Below are positions 32,878-35,142 of a DNA stretch of 35,142 nucleotides, one piece after another. The position numbers and the translations under genes were made by a program. Under the pieces are notes generated by a model that had not been told where the DNA came from, did not search any database, and was given only the letters and a program-made list of their open reading frames with translations. Each line of letters starts with the position of its first letter. Positions within the stretch are counted from its first letter, which is position 1. Source of the stretch: Rhodospirillales bacterium (GTDB taxonomy: Bacteria > Pseudomonadota > Alphaproteobacteria > ATCC43930 > CGMCC-115725); NCBI GenBank assembly GCA_947473305.1, contig CANJCB010000042.1:1-35142 (forward strand), written 5' to 3'.

Positions 32878-33924
32878 TCAGGTCGCGATCCATTGGGCGA
32901 ACCGCTCTTTGATCTGGGCGATGTGGGGCGTGATCCACTCCGCATCGGCCACATAGCCATTCTTCAGATGTTCGGGTGAGGTGGGCGATTTGGCGACCGC
33001 CTCCGGCGTCATGAATTTGAACGCCTCGGGATTCGAGGGACCATAGGGCAGGACAGAGCAGAACTCGCCCTGGGCCTTGGCCCCGATCGTGAATTCGATG
33101 AACTGCATGGCGAGCTTCTTGCGCGGCGTGCCCTTGGCCACGAACCAGGCTCCGCCATCGGTGCGCCCGTCGTTCCACACGAGTTCGAGGGGGACGCCCT
33201 GGTCGATGTGCAATTGGGCGCGCGCATTGTGCATGCCGATCATATCGACCTCGCCGTCCTTGATGAGTTGGTCGGCCTGGCTGTTCTGGCTCCACCAGAC
33301 GAGGATATGCGGCTTGATCTGGTCGAGCTTCTTGAAGGCGCGGTCGATGTCGAGCGGATAGAGCTTGTCGCGAGGGACCCCATCGGCGAGCAGCGCCCAT
33401 TCCAAAGGAAGCGGGGCCTGCGCGTAGAGGGATCGGCGGCCGGGGAATTTCGCCACGTCCCAGAAGTCCTTCCAGGACTGGGGACCGCCTTTGGGCATCT
33501 TGTCTTTGCGATAGACGATATTCGTTCCCAGGATGACGTTGCGGATCCCGTTGTGGACGATCGCCCCCGGGGGCATCGCAGCCTTGTTGATGATCGAAAA
33601 ATCGAGCGGCTCGGTCAGGCCCTCCGAGGTGGCCTGGAGGAAGTCGATCATATTGAGCGCGGTGCAATCCCATTCGTAATTGCCGCTCTGCACCTGGGCC
33701 TTGAGCTTGGTGAAGGACACGGGCTCAACGGCCCGGACCTGGATCCCGGTCTTGGCGGTGAAGGGCTCGTAGAAATGCTTGCGCTCGGTCGCCGTCCAGG
33801 CGCCGCCGTAGGTATTCACATAGACGATATTGTCTTGGGCACGCAGGGGCCGGACGATGAAAGGCGCGGCGAGGAGCGCTCCTGCCTTGATGACGGTGCG
33901 GCGGTCGAGTTTACGGGTGGTCAT
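32878..33924 (-). CDS. PotD-like (spermidine/putrescine-type) ABC substrate-binding protein, Tat-exported, orphan
   Basis: The 348-aa protein starts at ATG 33924 behind AAGGAAG. The leader has a twin-arginine motif, DRRTVIKAG (7-15), and cleavage is likely after LRA (about 29). The mature protein follows the SBP family 8 pattern: NIVYVNTYGGAWTATERKHFYEPFTAKTGIQV, YEWDCTALNMIDFLQATSEGL, and a C-terminus QIKERFAQWIAT. Family members bind polyamines, iron or other cations. No permease or ATPase follows on the minus strand, so it is an orphan here. A decayed relative with the same C-terminal motifs lies at 824-1157. Confidence 0.9.
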   Translation of the reverse strand: MTTRKLDRRTVIKAGALLAAPFIVRPLRAQDNIVYVNTYGGAWTATERKHFYEPFTAKTGIQVRAVEPVSFTKLKAQVQSGNYEWDCTALNMIDFLQATSEGLTEPLDFSIINKAAMPPGAIVHNGIRNVILGTNIVYRKDKMPKGGPQSWKDFWDVAKFPGRRSLYAQAPLPLEWALLADGVPRDKLYPLDIDRAFKKLDQIKPHILVWWSQNSQADQLIKDGEVDMIGMHNARAQLHIDQGVPLELVWNDGRTDGGAWFVAKGTPRKKLAMQFIEFTIGAKAQGEFCSVLPYGPSNPEAFKFMTPEAVAKSPTSPEHLKNGYVADAEWITPHIAQIKERFAQWIAT

Positions 33925-34139
33925 GGTTTTTCTTCCTTCCCCATCGCCCCCGTCCTGCAAGCGAGGCGGACGGCTCATTGTCGGCTTATGGCGGGAAGCG
34001 TAACGCGATTTCCAGCCGGCGTACATGGGGTGGAGAGAGGCACGTCCGGCTTGGCGACCAGAAATTGACAGGTGCGGCGGACCTCCCCCGGGACCGATCC
34101 GCCATCACCTGATAAGGTCTTTTTATAAGGCTTCTTGGA

Positions 34140-34829
34140 CTAGGAACGCTTGCGGCGGCGCATCAGGCCGAGACCTGCTAAGCCGAGGCCGAAGATCGCC
34201 AGCGTCGCCGGTTCCGGCACGGTGGCGGGCGTCGGCAGATTGCCGGCATAAACCAGCAAACCGATGCCATTGCCGCCGGTGCCGGTGACATTGCCGTTGG
34301 TGCTCTGGTTCGAGAAGGTGGTCAGCCCACCGTTGTCGTTGAGGTCGAAAGTCAGGTTGTAAGTCTGGCCGACAACCGTGGCGATGGCCTGGGTGATCGA
34401 ATCATAGGCTTGCACGGCGCCGTCGAAATAGCAGCGGCTGCCGCCCGTGCCGCAACTGGTATTGACAACGCCTCCGGCGAAAGCGCCGAAGATGTTGAGA
34501 TAAGTCCAACCGGTAGGCGCCTGGACGCCTGACGGACCCGATTCGAAATCGCCGTTAACGACGAGGTTCGACCCGCCGCCCGTGGTTAGGACCACGTTGT
34601 CGAGTTCGAGGAATGCGGGATCCTCACGGAAGGCGAAGCTCAGGTTGGTGAGCGCCGAGGCCGCGACAAAGCTGGTCGAATAGGACGTATAGGTATGCGG
34701 AACCGGCGTGCCGTTGAAGTCGAGAATGACCGGGCCGGCAGGCGGTGGTTCGTTGGTCTGAGCGAAGGCTTGGTTCGCCATCAGACCGGCTGCCATCAGG
34801 ATGGCGAGCCGCAAAAGCCAAACTTTCAT
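34140..34829 (-). CDS. PEP-CTERM sorting-domain exported protein
   Basis: The 229-aa protein starts at ATG 34829 with AGGAG upstream. It has a signal peptide (about 1-23, ending NQAFA) and a Thr/Gly/Asn-rich beta-type body including NLVVNGDFESGPSGVQAPTGWTYL. It ends in the tripartite sorting signal VPEPATLAIFGLGLAGLG followed by RRRKRS. PEP-CTERM proteins are processed by exosortase at the inner membrane and are linked to exopolysaccharide and biofilm. Two cysteines (in TSCGTGGSRCYF) may form a disulfide. The gene stands alone and no exosortase is in the window. An AT-rich stretch upstream (about 34905-34990) probably holds its promoter. Confidence 0.92.
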   Translation of the reverse strand: MKVWLLRLAILMAAGLMANQAFAQTNEPPPAGPVILDFNGTPVPHTYTSYSTSFVAASALTNLSFAFREDPAFLELDNVVLTTGGGSNLVVNGDFESGPSGVQAPTGWTYLNIFGAFAGGVVNTSCGTGGSRCYFDGAVQAYDSITQAIATVVGQTYNLTFDLNDNGGLTTFSNQSTNGNVTGTGGNGIGLLVYAGNLPTPATVPEPATLAIFGLGLAGLGLMRRRKRS

Positions 34830-35028
34830 GGGAATACTCCTGGTTACCATTGTGCCCGCAACGTTAACCGTAACGGGCGAATGATAGCCGAAGCAAACCA
34901 TGGGCCATTTAGATATCTATTTGATATTATTAACTATTATGGGTCTCTCTCCGGCATAAGTCAGCGGTTTGTAAAGATTAATATAATCCGCATTTGATCG
35001 GCCCCCATCGATTGGTCCGGTTTGAATG
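34830..35028. promoter_or_regulatory. AT-rich upstream region of the PEP-CTERM gene, up to the IS remnant
   Basis: The sequence 34905-34990 is markedly AT-rich in a GC-rich window and contains the 8-bp palindrome AGATATCT. GCCCG (34854-34858) and CGGGC (34874-34878) form an inverted repeat near the gene start. The end of the IS-derived sequence must lie somewhere in about 34990-35028, but terminal inverted repeats cannot be fixed from one end. Confidence 0.4.
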
Positions 35029-35142
35029 TTAGTGGATGGTTGGTTTAGGGTCTAGCGCGGGCGGCGTAGCTGGTCGGGATTGCGCAGCCGACCGCGCGGC
35101 AAGAGCTGGGACAAAAACCTCCGGGGCTGGTGGCTTGTAGCC
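35029..35142 (-). mobile_element. C-terminal end of an IS3-type transposase (cut by window edge)
   Basis: The minus strand is open from the last base of the window to a TAA at 35029-35031. It reads GYKPPAPEVFVPAL and then an Ala/Pro-rich tail. GYRPPAPE preceded by RPHSSL is the common C-terminal ending of IS3-family OrfB proteins. The rest lies beyond the window, so whether the element is intact is unknown. It differs in region from the fragment at 1-168, so the two cannot be compared directly. Confidence 0.75.

Overview
The window is GC-rich with dense, often overlapping genes and frequent GTG/TTG starts. Its content (LIV-, sugar-, glutamate- and PotD-type transport, several IclR regulators, CaiB CoA-transferases, TauD and LLM oxygenases) fits an environmental alphaproteobacterium, perhaps of the Rhodospirillales or Hyphomicrobiales. 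That placement is inference from gene content; there is no rRNA or tRNA to test it. Remnants of IS3-family transposases lie at both edges (1-168 on +, 35029-35142 on -), so the window looks like an accessory catabolic and transport region bounded by mobile-element debris.

Left part (1-6578): a gene-poor scar holds a transposase fragment, a small inverted repeat and a decayed C-terminal piece of a PotD-like binding protein with two single-base frameshifts. Next comes a catabolic block: a short-chain dehydrogenase, two tandem IclR regulators, an alpha/beta hydrolase, a luciferase-like flavin monooxygenase and a TauD-type dioxygenase. A 40-bp element (34/40 identical) sits in inverted orientation at 1163-1202, in front of the dehydrogenase, and at 3671-3710, between the second IclR gene and the hydrolase. 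This links both ends of the block to one regulator.

Transport blocks (6686-17281): a complete LIV-type (branched-chain amino-acid family) importer is followed by an orphan oligopeptide-type binding protein and then by a complete CUT1 sugar-type importer (binding protein, two permeases, ATPase). The sugar importer is preceded by a 20-bp palindromic operator candidate.

Oxygenase block (17370-20360): three non-haem Fe(II)/2-oxoglutarate enzymes of different families follow one another: PhyH-like, a prolyl-hydroxylase-like protein, and AlkB, in which all five ligand residues fall at the E. coli positions. A two-domain ABM-like protein ends the run. A perfect 17-bp palindrome precedes the first gene.

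Right part (20370-32583): an apparent amino-acid or amine-derivative catabolic region holds two paralogous 280-aa family-3 binding proteins without adjacent permeases, an IclR regulator, a class III aminotransferase, an SMP-30-like hydrolase and two CaiB CoA-transferases. A complete GltI/J/K/L-like importer, an amidohydrolase and a MarR regulator follow. Two divergent promoters here (23528-23559 and 26694-26724) share a near-identical AT-rich box, suggesting a regulon.

The right end has a Tat-exported PotD-like binding protein without a transporter, a PEP-CTERM exported protein, and the C-terminal tail of an IS3-type transposase. The least explained parts are the two operator pairs with their catabolic genes, and the three-oxygenase operon.
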